From CAZAOY01 sp964486925 (lineage in GTDB: Bacteria > Bacillota > Clostridia > Oscillospirales > Ruminococcaceae), in the NCBI GenBank assembly GCA_964486925.1, contig CAZAOY010000012.1, positions 1 to 51,661 of the forward strand: a DNA stretch of 51,661 nucleotides. Reading direction: 5' to 3'. A model generated the notes under the pieces. It did not search any database, had not been told where the DNA came from, and worked only from the letters and a program-made list of their open reading frames with translations. Below are positions 49,817 through 51,661 of this stretch, piece after piece. The position numbers and the translations under genes are program-made. Within the stretch, counting starts at the first letter, position 1; each line of letters begins with the position of its first letter.

Positions 49817-51391
49817 TTAATACTCCGTTCCTGCAATCAATACTGCAGAGGGGGTTATCATAATAATAACGACGTAATTCTCATCTTGGTTAACATAGGA
49901 ATACATCTCGTTGCCGGCGGAAGATATGGATTTTTTATAGAATACAAAGCCATGGGTAGTCAGTAGTTTTTCGTAGCGTTTAAGATCCATAGAGAAGTAT
50001 GCGTAGATTCCGTCCTCTTCATAGTCGTAGTCACCCTCGTATGGATAGGGGATAAGTGTACCTTTTATAACGTACAGATCCTGTGGGTTTGTCTTAAAGA
50101 GGGAGGATAGGGTTATGTTTTTAGGTTTTTTAAGCATGGTTTTGATGTATTCGATGTAGATAGCACAGTTAAGGTTTGCTGAACTCTCAAATCCGCTAGA
50201 GGTGATACCAATAGCCTCACCCTGCATGTTAAGGAGCACACCTCCGCTTGATCCGTGGTCAATAGGTGCGTTGGTCTGGAGTACCTTTGTTCCACTAAGA
50301 AGTCTTTTTTGACTAATAAGACCTGTTGATACGGTGTTCTTAAAACCTTTTGGGCTTCCTATTGCAACGCAGTTTGATCCTATCTTAACTGATTCAGCGC
50401 TTCCAAGAGGAATCCCCTTTGCGCCGCTGATAGTGCCTTTGTAGGTTAGTATAGCAAGGTCATTTGCTTTGTCATAAGCGTAAACCTTATCAACAGAGTA
50501 TACCTTACCATTCTCTAGCTCCAGCTTAGCGGAATTAGCTCCCTCGATAACGTGGTAGTTTGTTACAACCATAATCTTACCGTTGTAGGAAACCATAAAC
50601 CCACTTCCTGAAGCAATTCCCTTGCCACCTTTATCATAGACTGTAATTAACACACAGCTGTTAATGTATTTTGTAGTTAGCTGTTCTATAGAGTAGGAAG
50701 CTTTAGTCCATTTGGCGTGCAATGTTATATCCTTTGTAGTACCTTTTGTAAAATCAAACTTCTTGGTTAGTGCAGAGTCAGAGTACCAACCAGAAAATTT
50801 ATATCCTGATTTTGTGGGTGTATAATTAGTACTCGATATGTTAATACTATAGCCAACTAATTGCGACTTAAGGGTTTTACCGTTATCCTTGAATGTAATC
50901 GTGGGGTTTTTCGCCCACTTAGCATAGACGGTTTGGTCTTTAGTAACAGCAACAAACTTTATAGTAGTAGCTTTATCTGTATACCAACCACGGAAGGTAT
51001 AGGATGAGCGCTTTGGGGTAGGGAGCTTATCAGCCTTAGTTTCATAAGGGACTAGAGTACTGCCTATACTGTTACCACCGTTTGTATCAAAGCTAAGCTT
51101 AAACTGCGCTTTCTTCCAAACTGAGGTAATATCCAGATCGGATGTTATATTTGTGTAGTCTTGGCTCCAACCATCAAACACATAGCCGTCCTTGGGTTTG
51201 GGTGTTGGTGGAACTGCTGTTTCTCCTTCCATAACGCTTTGTGGGATACCATCAAAGGTTACAATATAGGAAGTTTTATCTTCGCTGTTGGATGTTGTTG
51301 TAGTTGTATCGATAGCCAAAGCTTGCATAGGAACTGCGAGGGCTACACACAATGGGACTATAAGTAGGATTACTGCTAAAGCTTTTTTCAT
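49817..51391 (-). CDS. secreted InlB-repeat / HtrA-like trypsin protease
   Basis: A signal peptide (KKALAVILLIVPLCVALAVP) is followed by three InlB B-repeat/Flg_new beta-grasp units (about 42-95, 96-160, 163-229, each with G-W-Y/S and ending in a W-K or W-A block). A trypsin-like S1C domain lies at about 233-420 with His280 (TNYHVIEG), Asp311 (KANDLAIL) and Ser382 (DHGSSGG, usual GNSGG). A ~100-residue C-terminal domain of unknown fold follows; no PDZ domain and no LPXTG are seen. Likely a surface or secreted quality-control or host-facing protease. AGAGG precedes ATG 51391. Its promoter carries an inverted repeat at the start region. Confidence 0.9.
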   Translation of the reverse strand: MKKALAVILLIVPLCVALAVPMQALAIDTTTTTSNSEDKTSYIVTFDGIPQSVMEGETAVPPTPKPKDGYVFDGWSQDYTNITSDLDITSVWKKAQFKLSFDTNGGNSIGSTLVPYETKADKLPTPKRSSYTFRGWYTDKATTIKFVAVTKDQTVYAKWAKNPTITFKDNGKTLKSQLVGYSINISSTNYTPTKSGYKFSGWYSDSALTKKFDFTKGTTKDITLHAKWTKASYSIEQLTTKYINSCVLITVYDKGGKGIASGSGFMVSYNGKIMVVTNYHVIEGANSAKLELENGKVYSVDKVYAYDKANDLAILTYKGTISGAKGIPLGSAESVKIGSNCVAIGSPKGFKNTVSTGLISQKRLLSGTKVLQTNAPIDHGSSGGVLLNMQGEAIGITSSGFESSANLNCAIYIEYIKTMLKKPKNITLSSLFKTNPQDLYVIKGTLIPYPYEGDYDYEEDGIYAYFSMDLKRYEKLLTTHGFVFYKKSISSAGNEMYSYVNQDENYVVIIMITPSAVLIAGTEY

Positions 51392-51411
51392 ACTAGACCT
51401 CTTTCATTATT

Positions 51412-51442
51412 ATGGTAACAATACAGGATACTATGTTACCAT
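51412..51442. promoter_or_regulatory. 9-bp inverted repeat operator at the protease promoter
   Basis: ATGGTAACA (51412-51420) and TGTTACCAT (51434-51442) are perfect and separated by 13 bp. One arm touches the -10 box (on -), the position expected for a repressor operator; it could also form a leader hairpin. Confidence 0.55.
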
Positions 51443-51469
51443 TGTACCACAAGAGGAATAAAAAGTAAA
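51441..51469 (-). promoter_or_regulatory. sigma-A promoter of the protease gene
   Basis: On the minus strand TTTACT (51469-51464) and TACAAT (51446-51441) are 17 bp apart, about 50 bp before the start codon. Confidence 0.6.
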
Positions 51470-51626
51470 GAGCTTTCTTTATATAATGAAGGCATATATC
51501 TGATAATAAGGTAAAGTTAGGTGAGAATATGTAGACGAATTTACCATAAAACTGATATGTTAACCCCATATAAACTATAGGGTTATACAATTCGCTATAA
51601 TTCTTCAAAAAACGATAAAAAACGTG

Positions 51627-51655
51627 TTGACAAAGAGATATGAATGTGATATAAT
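51627..51655 (+). promoter_or_regulatory. consensus sigma-A promoter reading out of the window
   Basis: TTGACA (51627-51632) and TATAAT (51650-51655) with 17 bp between. The gene it drives lies beyond the right edge. The 51470-51626 stretch is AT-rich with no supported gene. Confidence 0.8.
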
Positions 51656-51661
51656 AAATAA

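Noticed and set aside
51393..51608. 71-aa minus-strand open frame upstream of the protease gene
   Set aside because: It spans the protease promoter, begins with TTG and has no ribosome binding site.
1..51661. CRISPR arrays, insertion sequences, tRNA or rRNA genes
   Set aside because: No regularly spaced direct repeats, transposase motifs, tRNA cloverleaf ends or conserved rRNA segments were seen on either strand.

Overview
This 51.7 kb window is chromosomal DNA from a low-GC Firmicute, most likely a Clostridia member of the Oscillospirales/Ruminococcaceae type. The support is: purine-rich GGAGG-type ribosome binding sites, many sigma-A promoters with exactly 17 bp between hexamers, a perfect CIRCE operator at groESL, a parB-serS neighbourhood, and Firmicute families such as RNase M5-like, DUF1934, DUF3048 and FakA/DegV. 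I recognise 36 genes (35 intact, 1 decayed). I see no rRNA, tRNA, insertion sequence, prophage or CRISPR array. Stop codons are strikingly skewed: 20 TAG, 15 TAA and one TGA.

Layout. 0.1-5 kb: parB, serS, an acyl-ACP thioesterase and guaB, all on +. 5-7.9 kb: a small orphan beta-rich protein, then groES-groEL on -, with CIRCE. 8.1-11.6 kb: DegV (FakB-type), YmdB and FakA, a fatty-acid kinase and phosphodiesterase group. 12-16.1 kb: ddl, murI, a DUF1934 protein and argS, covering peptidoglycan precursors and tRNA charging. 16.2-16.6 kb: the decayed remnant of a AAA+ ATPase gene. 16.7-21.1 kb on -: pfkA, a secreted transglutaminase-like protein and lepA. 21.2-26.7 kb on -: one 1823-residue DUF4011/SF1 helicase/Vsr-like/DUF3320 protein. 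This is the architecture of the single-gene anti-phage system Hhe and is the most interesting accessory gene here. 26.7-27.5 kb: a gene-free AT-rich divergent region. 27.5-34.6 kb on +: a CPA2 antiporter, an auxin-efflux-type carrier, an M17 aminopeptidase, cheV and pckG. 35-41.7 kb: alaS, comEC (with a hydrolase domain lacking its metal motif), holA and an RNase M5-like Toprim protein. 41.8-45.5 kb: an MBOAT/DHHW O-acetylation pair and a DUF3048 lipoprotein. 45.7-49.7 kb: dnaG, rpoD, an Rrf2 regulator and an MnmM-type methyltransferase. 49.8-51.4 kb on -: a secreted InlB-repeat/HtrA-like protease. The right edge ends in a perfect outward-reading promoter.

How it works together. Most of the window is core information processing (ParB, DnaG, HolA, RpoD, three aminoacyl-tRNA synthetases, LepA), chaperones and central metabolism (GuaB, PfkA, PckG). 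The thioesterase and the FakA/DegV genes suggest release and re-activation of fatty acids. Ddl and MurI feed the wall, while MBOAT/DHHW, the transglutaminase-like protein, the DUF3048 lipoprotein and the protease act at the surface. Several genes (guaB, degV, ddl, the antiporter, alaS) sit behind leaders of 90-370 nt that hold inverted repeats and match no riboswitch class I know. The terminators given are perfect or near-perfect hairpins read directly from the sequence. All functional statements rest on motif recognition, without database searches.
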